From positions 569,799-589,876 of the forward strand of contig NW_014577110.1 of NCBI RefSeq assembly GCF_000485595.1: a stretch of 20,078 nt of DNA, written 5' to 3'. A program made the translations under genes and the position numbers. The DNA comes from Priapulus caudatus (taxonomy: Eukaryota; Priapulida; Priapulimorpha; Priapulimorphida; Priapulidae). Below, piece by piece: positions 8,591 through 16,938 of this stretch. The notes under the pieces were generated by a model, which was not told where the DNA came from, did no database searches, and saw only the letters and a program-made list of their open reading frames with translations. Numbering within the stretch: position 1 is the first letter of the stretch; each line of letters opens with the position of its first letter.

Positions 8591-8812
8591 ATTGACTTTC
8601 AGCAGTTGATAATGGGGCATGCTCTGCACCAATCCCAATGCGATATTTTTCGCAACCACATAACAATAAAACATGAAGCATAACCTCTGTGTGTGCGCGC
8701 GCGCGTGCGTGCGTGTATATTTACGTGCGTATGTAGAGCCTACGTGCGTTAGTGCGTGCGTGCATACGTGTGTGTGTACAGACACACCCGCACGTATGCA
8801 CGTTATTTTGTT
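8591..8812. repeat. Spacer with imperfect GT/GC-rich simple repeat
   Basis: From about 8686 to 8780 the sequence is an interrupted GTGC/GTGTAT mixture, a decayed simple repeat. No gene is seen. Confidence 0.7.
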
Positions 8813-8968
<156 letters not shown>

Positions 8969-9292
8969 TGAAGAGCCGATTTCCAAAACGTGTTAAATCC
9001 ACTTTTGTACTTATAAGATTGAAGATTATTACATGAAGATATCATCACATTTATATTTTTGTAATGATTTCTTTGCCCGAAACACAGTTCTTTCACTTTC
9101 ATTTTTGAAGTGAATGGTGCCAAGCATTAAAACACCCCTGAATGAAATCTAGTGTAGGCCTACATGGTTGATTTTTAATTAATTTTTGGTTTCTATTAAA
9201 ATTTGGATTTAGCGCCTTTTGGAAAAAGAAGTTTTAAATCTCATCAAAATAAAACTAACACCAAACAAACGTAATTTATAACAGATAACAAT
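8969..9292. other. Non-coding AT-rich spacer
   Basis: I see no gene or clear repeat in this stretch. Confidence 0.4.
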
Positions 9293-9298
9293 TTTATT
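9293..9298 (-). terminator. Poly(A) signal candidate for the small acidic ORF
   Basis: AATAAA on the minus strand, about 107 nt past the stop at 9405. It gives modest support for a real 3' exon there. Confidence 0.3.
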
Positions 9299-9404
9299 AA
9301 AGCTTACTCATGAATGTTTAATAAAGCTATTATACAGTTGATACAAAACCAAGAAAATTGGTCAATGGAATTTACAGTGGTGATTCAATGATTAGGCAAA
9401 ATGT

Positions 9405-9573
9405 TCACCATACATCCTCATTCTGCTCAACAATGGCATCATCATCTTCATCAGAGTCATTTGTTAGGTCTTCCTGATCATTGGTTTTTTTGATGAGATA
9501 CAAAATAACAAGTATTCCTTCCATTTTAATGCGTGTTTTAACCCTACGTGGCCTTGTATGCCTATAGTTTTCC
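9405..9573 (-). CDS. Possible terminal exon or small ORF with acidic tail
   Basis: Unrecognised. From ATG 9524 the minus strand encodes 39 residues: a short hydrophobic start (MEGILVILYLIKK) and a strongly acidic end (NDSDEDDDAIVEQNEDVW). The frame stays open upstream to a possible acceptor (TTCTAAG|G at 9573), adding a basic stretch, ENYRHTRPRRVKTRIK. The basic-then-acidic layout, stop codon and downstream AATAAA look like a last coding exon or a transposon remnant. No upstream exon was identified, and the acceptor lacks a strong pyrimidine tract. It could equally be chance. Confidence 0.25.
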
Positions 9574-9969
9574 CTTAGAATAAGCTAACGGATATCATGG
9601 TTTGTCGCTAATGTTAGCAACCCGGGGTTAGCAACCAGCTCGAAATAGTCGATGATGGGAAAAACTGCAAATAATTTATGCGCAACGACATGGCGTACGT
9701 CTTACTCACCTTATAATGTCAACACGTTCGGTGAAATGACGAGGTTCTGACGCAGTTAAATCCGATAATCAGTAGAGAAATACGCATGACACGTCAACAG
9801 ATGGGGTCAGTTCCCTGCGAAAGGCGATGGCCGTCAGTCGTAGGCGCCAGCCAAATGCTACCAAGCAGCGCGTATTTCGAGCCGGTAGCACTCACTATCC
9901 AGGCCAGGCAGGGCTAGCTAGTAAGGGTCATTCCCTGACGTCGTCGTAAACAGTCGCGGCCTTGAAAAT

Positions 9970-9971
<2 letters not shown>
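9574..9971. other. Spacer without recognised features
   Basis: Mixed-composition DNA. No gene or repeat was recognised on either strand. Confidence 0.4.
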
Positions 9972-10019
<48 letters not shown>

Positions 10020-10086
10020 TGTGATGTGTGCGTATGCGTGTGTGTGTGTGTGTGTNNNNNNNNNNCTATATATATATATATATATA
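9972..10086. repeat. (GT)n and (TA)n microsatellite spanning an assembly gap
   Basis: A GT run with one interruption (GAGTGTGATG near 10018) stops at ten N bases (10056-10065) and resumes as TA. The true repeat length is unknown because the gap size is nominal. Confidence 0.95.
10056..10065. other. Assembly gap (10 N)
   Basis: Ten unresolved bases at the junction of GT and TA repeats, where short reads commonly fail. Confidence 0.99.
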
Positions 10087-10513
10087 CATTAAAGTGATTA
10101 CGTCCCCGTAAATAGTACAAGTAAAAAAAAAACATTTTCACTTTTTCATTTTTTCAAAATGTAAGTAATTCTGGTCACTTTTTATGGTTAAATTGCTGCA
10201 TTATACTTCCTATTTTACTATAGTGTTCGATGTAAACATACACTCGTGACTCATACATAGCCCATAGCAAGCAATTAATGTTAGGATCATAATATCAAAT
10301 CGTCCAGGTTTTTTGGATTTTTAACTAGTTGAGAAACAATCTTATCAGGTAAGAATTTGACGATACATTTAGTCCCGTTAGTACTTACATTTAATGTTAA
10401 TAAATAGCAACAATTTTTTTTTAAATATACACCATAGCAAATTCGTGACGTAGTCAATTTAAGTGTCGCACGCGCTCCGACCACGTGCTAAATCGCTTTC
10501 CGCATTTCTTCGT
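10087..10513. other. AT-rich spacer
   Basis: No gene, repeat or regulatory structure is recognised. Confidence 0.4.
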
Positions 10514-10516
10514 TTA

Positions 10517-10658
10517 AGCCCGGCGCACACGTGAGTTATTTTACTCAAGTAAAATGACGCATGAGTCATTTTACTCACGTGTGCGGCGGATTTTCGTTAA
10601 GTAATTTGACTCTTGCGTCATTTTACTTGATTAAAATAACTCACGTGTGCGCCGGGCT
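10517..10658. mobile_element. Palindromic MITE with TTA target duplication
   Basis: The 142-bp element starts AGCCCGGCGCACACGTGAG and ends with its complement. The arms are about 46 bp with one mismatch (10517-10561 against 10614-10658). TTA flanks it on both sides (10514-10516 and 10659-10661), the usual PIF/Harbinger duplication. A second, internal inverted pair (10521-10535 and 10572-10587) makes it nested, so a single strand could fold as a three-way or branched hairpin. It repeats TGAGTCA-like and CACGTG-like motifs. No coding capacity. Confidence 0.85.
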
Positions 10659-10661
10659 TTA

Positions 10662-11341
10662 GCAAGGCAATGCGGCAATTAAGCATTTCGCGAGGTTGGT
10701 GCATACAAACAAATACTTTGGAACTTTGGAACGTTGGCTGTCGAAAACAGGTAACCACGCCTATGGTGCAAAAGCTTACTCTCGTTTCCTATCGAACATG
10801 TCGGATAACCTATAGGCTCGGCGACGCAATTTTCGTAAACAGACTTGTTTGTACAGGAAGCGTGACGATCGTCATATTATAACTCGTGATGGGGCCCGTG
10901 ATGACGGACCGTATGATTTTTACCTGCGCGAATGCTCAAACCACTACTGTGGTCACTAACGTTGTGCAATATAAACTTTCGTAAGAAGACTCGGAAGCTG
11001 ACGAGTGACGTACGATTGACCGGAATGCTATATATACATACTGCAGTGCTCGTGTCAAATGCTGAGACACGTACTACCCGAAACAATCGCCAAGGCTACA
11101 CCCACGGAGCGAGCAGCAACGCAGGCGAGTTGACTACCAGAAACGCCAGACGTATACGCCTACGAGCATAAATTCGGGCAGGACAGCTTCTCCGCGCCAT
11201 CGTCGACAGGGCATCGAAGCGACTGACGCCGCGGGCGTATGTCATAGAAATCCAGGACGGGGTTATGTTACACACTCACTGCACATAAATCGACGTCAAA
11301 ACCTTTGCCGTGACGCCTAACAAACGCCTAACAAACTTCTC
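10662..11341. other. Region upstream of the PY-motif gene
   Basis: Probable promoter and 5' UTR of the gene at 11408. No TATA box or upstream exon can be assigned with confidence. A small direct repeat, CGCCTAACAAA, occurs twice just before 11340. Confidence 0.35.
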
Positions 11342-11377
11342 TGCGTGTGCGTGCGTGCGTGCGTGCGTGCGTGCGTG
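11342..11377. repeat. (GTGC)n microsatellite
   Basis: About seven GTGC units end 30 bp before the start codon of the PY-motif gene, so they probably lie in its 5' UTR or proximal promoter. Read in frame they would add a Cys/Arg/Val-rich leader, which I consider non-coding. Confidence 0.85.
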
Positions 11378-11407
11378 GATGTGTGTATGCCCGCGCGTGC
11401 GACCACC

Positions 11408-12151
11408 ATGCTGTCGTCACCGCTGGGACGTGCTTCCACCGCGGGCGACACGACGGAGCGCAACACTGGCGCGGCGACGTCGTCGACGTCGTTCGGCGAT
11501 TTCGTGTGCTCGCTGGCGCACTTCCTCTGCACGTGGGGCTTCATCGTGCTGCTCGCCTTCGGCGTGGTCCTCCTCCTCAACAGCGACTCGCTCGTCTGGC
11601 TCGGCTTCATGCTGTGGGGCTTCACCTGGATCTGCGCCTGCTGCACGCGTCGGAGCAACGTGCGGCAGTCGCTGACGGGATGGATGGCGGCCAGGCGGGT
11701 GAGCAACTCACGTCGTCGCGTCGCCGCCGCCTCCGCCGAGGCGGGAGACGAACGTCGGCAAGTGGCCGCCGCCTCCGCCGAGGCGGGAAACTCACGTCGT
11801 CGCGTCGCCGCCGCCTCCGCCGAGGCGGGAGACGAACGTCGGCAAGTGCCGACGATCAGCAATCAGGTGGGTTTCATAGACGTGCCTCCGCCGTACGACA
11901 TCGTAGCCGGGAGGCTGCCCACGTACGAAGAGGCGATAGCCGGGAAGCTGCCCACGTACGAAGAGGCGATAGCCGGACTCCTTCAGCCAGCGCCTGCCGC
12001 CAACAACACAGTCGGAATGCCGGTGCAAGCAGACGAATACGTGCCCACACCCGGTCCCCCAGCCTACAGCTTGGTGGATGAGCAAAGCCCGGCGACTGTC
12101 GGGCAGTCGTCGCACAGCAGGGAACGAGATGGGGGCAGCTCCGACGTCTAG
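11408..12151 (+). CDS. Two-TM membrane protein with four PY motifs
   Basis: 247 residues; family not recognised. I chose the ATG at 11408 because its context is good (GCGACCACCATG) and the upstream in-frame ATG at 11345 would translate a microsatellite. Layout: a Ser/Thr-rich N-terminus; two hydrophobic segments (about 42-58 and 61-79) separated by a short polar turn and followed by CACCTRR, suggesting a membrane hairpin with possible palmitoylated Cys; a repeat region (100-147) with units of VAAASAEAG flanked by Arg and Glu; then PPPY (160-163), LPTY (170-173), LPTY (181-184) and PPAY (217-220). PPxY and LPxY motifs bind WW domains of NEDD4-family ubiquitin ligases, so an adaptor or trafficking role like NDFIP or LAPTM proteins is a reasonable inference, not a homology claim. 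A GTGGGT inside the frame near 11867 could be a splice donor, but the frame reads through it. Confidence 0.75.
   Translation: MLSSPLGRASTAGDTTERNTGAATSSTSFGDFVCSLAHFLCTWGFIVLLAFGVVLLLNSDSLVWLGFMLWGFTWICACCTRRSNVRQSLTGWMAARRVSNSRRRVAAASAEAGDERRQVAAASAEAGNSRRRVAAASAEAGDERRQVPTISNQVGFIDVPPPYDIVAGRLPTYEEAIAGKLPTYEEAIAGLLQPAPAANNTVGMPVQADEYVPTPGPPAYSLVDEQSPATVGQSSHSRERDGGSSDV
11705..11848 (+). repeat. In-frame 84-bp tandem duplication in the PY-motif gene
   Basis: The 84-bp unit at 11705-11788 repeats almost exactly from 11789 for about 60 bp. Each unit is itself two diverged 42-bp halves (14 codons, VAAASAEAG core). Length is a multiple of three throughout, so the reading frame is kept. Confidence 0.9.
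11906..11971 (+). repeat. 33-bp tandem duplication encoding LPTYEEA twice
   Basis: Units at 11906-11938 and 11939-11971 differ at one base (AGG against AAG, Arg to Lys). They duplicate the LPxY WW-binding motif, a recent gain to judge by near identity. Confidence 0.93.
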
Positions 12152-12368
12152 CTCCCGACGATGCTTCGGAGGATGTTAAAATGAAAGTTAGACTACACAC
12201 CGTTATATCGGGGAAACCCCTTCCTGCATAGAACCTTCGATATATATACGTTAAACTATTGTCGCAACTTGATCTATCTCAGGTGTAAAACGATGTGTTT
12301 GCGGACTCCGCGCGCCAAAACACAGCTGCACCGTGATGTGACTTTATTATACGAGTGAGAACGCTCAC
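12152..12368. other. 3' flank of the PY-motif gene
   Basis: Probable 3' UTR and spacer. No AATAAA is present in this stretch. Confidence 0.4.
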
Positions 12369-12811
12369 TAGTCAGGTGGCTAAACAAAATGATGGGGACA
12401 TTCCGGATGCGCCAAACTTTTTTCATGTGCTATCCATCACCATAACTTTCAATTTGTGATAGGAGCCACTTCAACAAGATAGAGGAAGGCGGCCATCTTG
12501 GATTCCCATTTTGATGCAAATATTTATCTCTCGATGCGCTAAATAGTTTAATTAATTCCTCACCCCAGAAAATGTATGTTTAGACATTAGGTTTGCCCTC
12601 CTAAGTGACATAGAAGCCGAGATATTGACATTTACAGGTTTATCCATAGCGGCCATCTTGGAATCCAAGATGGCCGCCTTCCTCTATCTTGCTGAAGTGG
12701 CTCCTATCAAAAATTGAAACCTAAGGCACTGGATAGTATATGGAAAAAGTTTGGTGCTTTTATCCGGCATGTCCCCATCCTTCTCAAATCTGGGCCTAAG
12801 CCACCTGACTA
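12369..12811. mobile_element. MITE with very long inverted repeats
   Basis: The 443-bp element begins TAGTCAGGTGGCT and ends with the reverse complement. Arms of roughly 130-150 bp pair with scattered mismatches (ATGGGGACAT, GATAGGAGCCACTTC and AAGATAGAGGAAGGCGGCC all recur inverted). The TA at each end could be a 2-bp target duplication, as in Tc1/mariner or similar groups. There is no coding capacity. A near-perfect palindrome, GCGGCCATCTTGGA and its complement, sits at 12650-12679. Confidence 0.85.
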
Positions 12812-13334
12812 CACCTCTAATTCGACATGGATGTACAGGCGTGATGTGGGAAAATGCGGTTTACTCGTTGATTTGTGATAATGTGCAAACCGTTGATAGC
12901 GAATTGCTTTCTATCTGCTCATATATTTGAATGGTTTGTGAGGGGCATATATTTTACAAACGGCAAAATGATGCAATACAATTCTTCTATTATTTTAATG
13001 ACTCAGGTAGCAAATGTACAAACGCTCACATTGCATCATTTACGATCTGCATATTTATAATTATAATATGAGTATTATGTCACGCGCACAAACACGTGCA
13101 TACTCCTTGTTTATAGTTACTCTATAGCTAGTAGCTATAGCTTAGGTCACACTGTACAGCGAGATAAAGAAAGGTAGAAAATGTTAGAAAATAAAAAAAT
13201 AGGTGAATGAACGTTACTTGATTTAATCACTTGAGCTTAGTGACCATTGAAAGAGTAACAGGTTGATACTGGACTTTACTCGTAAATAAGCTCTGACAGG
13301 TTTTTAGAAAGCCGCCGCTTCCTGAATTCCTACA
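12812..13334. other. AT-rich spacer
   Basis: No gene or repeat is recognised. Confidence 0.4.
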
Positions 13335-13445
13335 AACACACGCGCGCGCAAGCACACGCCACGCACACGCACGCACGCACGCCGGCACTGTGCGTGTGTG
13401 GCTGCGTGCCGGTTGTGCGTGGCGTCGGCGGTTCGTGGCGTGCGT
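13335..13445. repeat. CACG-rich to GTGC-rich simple repeat, potential hairpin
   Basis: A (CACG)n-like left half switches to a GTGC-rich right half near 13385. GCCACGCACA (13358-13367) pairs with TGTGCGTGGC (13414-13423), and CCGGCAC with GTGCCGG inside, so the stretch can fold back. Confidence 0.7.
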
Positions 13446-14580
13446 TTTACGTGTGGCTTGCTATGCTAGGTGAAGGCTCCAACCTAATAAATGCTATGAT
13501 TATTTGGTAGTCGGCTATTCCTTTACCGACTCAGTCGTAACAATTATTTATGGACATAATTCTTACGACATCGGGATGCTATCTATACCCATAGATAAGT
13601 GTTTGGATACATAAGATAGTTATATAAGATAGCCGAGTTCTGAAGGAAATCTATCTAAACATGAAAAGAGATGCAATTTTTTTTAAAATTGGACCAAAAC
13701 CCCCAAAATTATCTCACGCCTTCTGAAACTAATTTATAAGTAGGTAAACAGGCTGATAACATTTCACAAACATTTAAAGGGAAACAATTATATGGTGGTG
13801 TCAAAACCGCAAGAGAAATGGTGGGCATAAAATCTAGATGTCGCAAATAAACAGATTTTGGTCAAGAAGGTATATATGGTTACCACTTTGAGGTGACTGC
13901 TGGATACAAACCTTAGGTATTTTCGATACCTAGATATTGTTAGATTATTGCCACAAATAGATACTTACATCATATGAAAATTGTAGGACAGTGATTTATG
14001 TACGTTTTGTAGGCAGGGAGTGCGAGAACTATTAGCACGCTTTAATATTGTTGAATGATGAAAAAGTTTAAATGTATGGTCTGCGTGCAGGCGCATGGAT
14101 GGCAATTGCTGGTTATCATAACATTCATTCTTGCGAAGAAGAGACTATTATATAGGCGTCCGAACATGATATTAAATCAACGCTTATAAATTTTGAGCTG
14201 TAAATTTACTACTCTACAAATGTAAGATCAGGGGTAAAAATCCAACCATGGCTGCAGCAGGGCAATATAAAAATATTATGAACACAGAAAAAGTACAAGC
14301 AAATTTAATAATAATGCTGGAAAAATTCTATGGTAAATGGTCCAGCTGTTTTATAATTTCTGTAAGGAAAAGTCCTACCCTGTACTACTGTGAATCTATA
14401 TGCACACGTATATCTTTGTATTAACTATACAATAATCGAGAATGATATATAGATAGAATCCAGTAATCGATTACCTAACTCTTCTCTGTATGTATGTAGC
14501 TGTATATAATTCATCGGTTCTGGAAAAAAGGCATTAAAAAAAAAGAAAAAAGATAGGCACCGAGTGCGTTTATAGTTAGT
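13446..14580. other. AT-rich non-coding region
   Basis: More than 1 kb without a recognisable exon, repeat or RNA gene on either strand. Confidence 0.45.
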
Positions 14581-14582
14581 GT

Positions 14583-14625
14583 TAGGGTTGGGTGGGGTTG
14601 TGGTTTAGGTTTAGGGTTTTTAGGT
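14583..14625 (+). repeat. Degenerate telomere-like tract
   Basis: Variant units GTTAGGGTTGGG, GGTTTAGGTTTAGGG and TTTTTAGGTTAG resemble a decayed (TTAGGG)n. No flanking inverted repeat was seen, unlike the tracts near 0.9-1.5 kb. Confidence 0.5.
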
Positions 14626-15015
14626 TAGTATTTTTGCATCATTCCTGATGTACGGAATGTATACCGGAGTATAATACAAGTTCCAACATTTGTGAACTGT
14701 GCATCGCGTTAGCGGACCTATTAACTATTAATGCGTTATGCGTTTGTCATGTCGTAAGAATATCTATAAAATAATTGTACGGCACTGGTCGTAAAATGCA
14801 CGGCCTATTATTATACCTTTAATCAACATTAGTTAGCTATATTCATTAAAACCCGTGAGAAACCACATTAACAGTTTAACAGTGCCAATTCAAAAGGTTA
14901 TGGTATATTATAAAGTGTGGTGTGTGTGTCGCTCTAGAAACATGAGAACGCGTCTAAAAACGTGAGAGGCATTGGGAGCCGGGTAAGCGCGGGCACGTTA
15001 GCACCTCCCGTTTCA
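14626..15015. other. Spacer
   Basis: No gene recognised. Composition turns GC-richer toward the right end. Confidence 0.4.
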
Positions 15016-15310
15016 AATTTTGCACACACGCGCGCACACACACATCATACACACAGTCGCGCACGCACGCACACACCGGTATTCACACACATACGGGCAT
15101 GTGCACGCAAAATCACAAGCGCGCACCCAACGCACACACATACCACATTACCACACAGCACGGGCGTCACATCACATACACGCACTCCGGGTCGGATCGC
15201 GCGGGAGACCCGGCGTGGGACGACTAGGTTGCCGCACCCGGCCACACTGCACACTACACACCGGCCAATCACAACGACACCACACAGAACACCACACACA
15301 CACAACATCA
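15016..15310. repeat. CA-rich low-complexity tract
   Basis: A long run of irregular CACA, CGCACGCA and ACACATAC units with strong strand asymmetry, interrupted by a GC-rich island near 15180-15245. Open frames on both strands here are rich in His, Thr, Val or Cys and reflect the repeat, not genes. Confidence 0.75.
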
Positions 15311-15692
15311 CATACTGCAGCGCGTCTCTCATTGGGGTTTGTCTGCAATTTCGCCCCAACAGACTGTGGCGCGGCAGTGCTTGTGTTTAAGCAACGGAGC
15401 CGCATTGGCTTTGGTGTGTGCGTGTGTGGCGCATGCGGATTTGGCGTCTTAAATTTGGTGGCGGGTTCCGATGAATGCTGAGGTTTCTTCGGGCACATAA
15501 CGTTTTAGAAAATTGCCTCCAAAAAATCACTTTACCATTCGAAAAATCGCGTTCTGACTGTAGCGGAATGTATTCGGGACGTCCGAGAAGGAGCCCCGCA
15601 GCTCGATTACGCGTGAAGCACACGCCGGCAACGGTTTCGCAGGAGATACGGAAAACGACACTTCGGCTCTTTCTACTATTATATTATAGATA
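15311..15692. other. Spacer without a recognised gene
   Basis: A plus-strand open frame from 15475 to 15708 and a minus-strand frame from 15623 to 15387 show no family resemblance. I treat both as chance. Confidence 0.4.
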
Positions 15693-15698
15693 TTTATT
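15693..15698 (-). terminator. Candidate poly(A) signal of the GT49 gene
   Basis: AATAAA on the minus strand, about 375 nt beyond the GT49 stop codon at 16074. It would define a 3' UTR of ordinary length. Confidence 0.4.
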
Positions 15699-16073
15699 GC
15701 ATAGTTGAGAGGGAAACGCGAAGTTTAGTGAACTGAGTTGCACGAAACCGCAGTTCGTACGTAGATTCGTCATGGTAGTACCGGTATTACGGGTCCCTTT
15801 GACGAGGAAACTAATTTTAGTTACTACCAAAAATATGAGCGAATATGTGGTTCGTTTAGAGACTCGATAAGCATCAGGTCAAGAAGAGAGCCTGCACGGG
15901 GCGACACTGCCAGTGGACGGACGACAAAGCTGCGAAATATCAGCGGAGGAAGCGAATGTGACTCTTCATCCCTGCATCCTCGCAAGAGGATAGGCCAGCC
16001 TGGCCGCACTGAGCTGTGATGCGGGCATCTGCATCAGCCAATGGGAGAGCAGATTACAAAAAAAAATCTGGGG
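15699..16073. other. Probable 3' UTR of the GT49 gene
   Basis: Lies between the stop codon and the candidate poly(A) signal. No separate gene is recognised; a 61-codon minus-strand frame ending at 15824 has no family likeness. Confidence 0.4.
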
Positions 16074-16387
16074 TCACGTGTATCTGGCGCTCGGATCGTA
16101 TCGTTGCTCGTCGGGAAAGTATCCGAGGATTTCTCCAGTTCTTTGCAGTTTGCAGTCCTGGGATCGATACCTTGCCGTGGCCTCACCAGCGAAATCCACC
16201 AGCAGACGATAGTTTGCCTTGATGATCGCACCTCTCTCTTTCAGTCGTGTTTCGTAGATTGTGAATGCCTCGTGGACTAGGAAGGCACCGTCGAGAACGT
16301 GAAACTCGTAATCCATCAGGCACATCTCGAACACCTGCTGGATTTTATTGGAGCCGTAGCCCTTGAATCGTTCGTCGTACATCGGTT
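16074..16387 (-). CDS. B4GAT1-like: GT49 exon 3 (residues 342-445)
   Basis: Encodes PMYDERFKGYG, the conserved MDYEFHVLDGAFLVHEAF and a C-terminal basic tail ending SARYT before TGA. I chose the acceptor ACAAG|AA because it alone keeps phase 1 with exon 2. It lacks a strong pyrimidine tract, and the join leaves this loop a few residues shorter than in B4GAT1, so the exon's 5' end is the weakest point of the model. Confidence 0.85.
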
Positions 16388-16513
16388 CTTGTTGTTTCTA
16401 AATCAGATTATTCGTTATTATTGACGTTGATAAAAGCGACCAGCGACCTAGTCGACCTACGAACTTTTTTAGGTGTGGGCCAGTGAGGGTGAGAGAATGA
16501 GAGGAGAAAGTAT

Positions 16514-16544
<31 letters not shown>

Positions 16545-16567
16545 ATATAATATATAGTAGTAGAGAG

Positions 16568-16610
<43 letters not shown>

Positions 16611-16730
16611 CGAGGAGAGAGAGAGAGAGAGAGCGAGAGAGGGAAAGAGATGGGAGAGAGAGAGAGATAGAGAGCGAGCAAGCGAGAGTGGGAGAGGCAG
16701 AGAGAGAGAGAGAGAGAGAGAGAGCGCGAA

Positions 16731-16765
<35 letters not shown>

Positions 16766-16835
16766 GAGCGAGAGAGAGAGCGAGGAGATAAGAGAGAGAC
16801 GAGGAGATGAGAGGAGAGAGGGAGAAGAGCGAGAG

Positions 16836-16867
<32 letters not shown>

Positions 16868-16883
16868 GAGAGAGAGAGGAGAG

Positions 16884-16938
<55 letters not shown>

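Noticed and set aside
11317-12200. Overlapping open frames on both strands at the PY-motif locus
   Set aside because: High GC content keeps all frames open; only the frame from 11408 has membrane segments, PY motifs and a good start context.
14962-15498. Several 100-150-codon frames on both strands
   Set aside because: They follow the CA-rich low-complexity tract and have repeat-driven composition.
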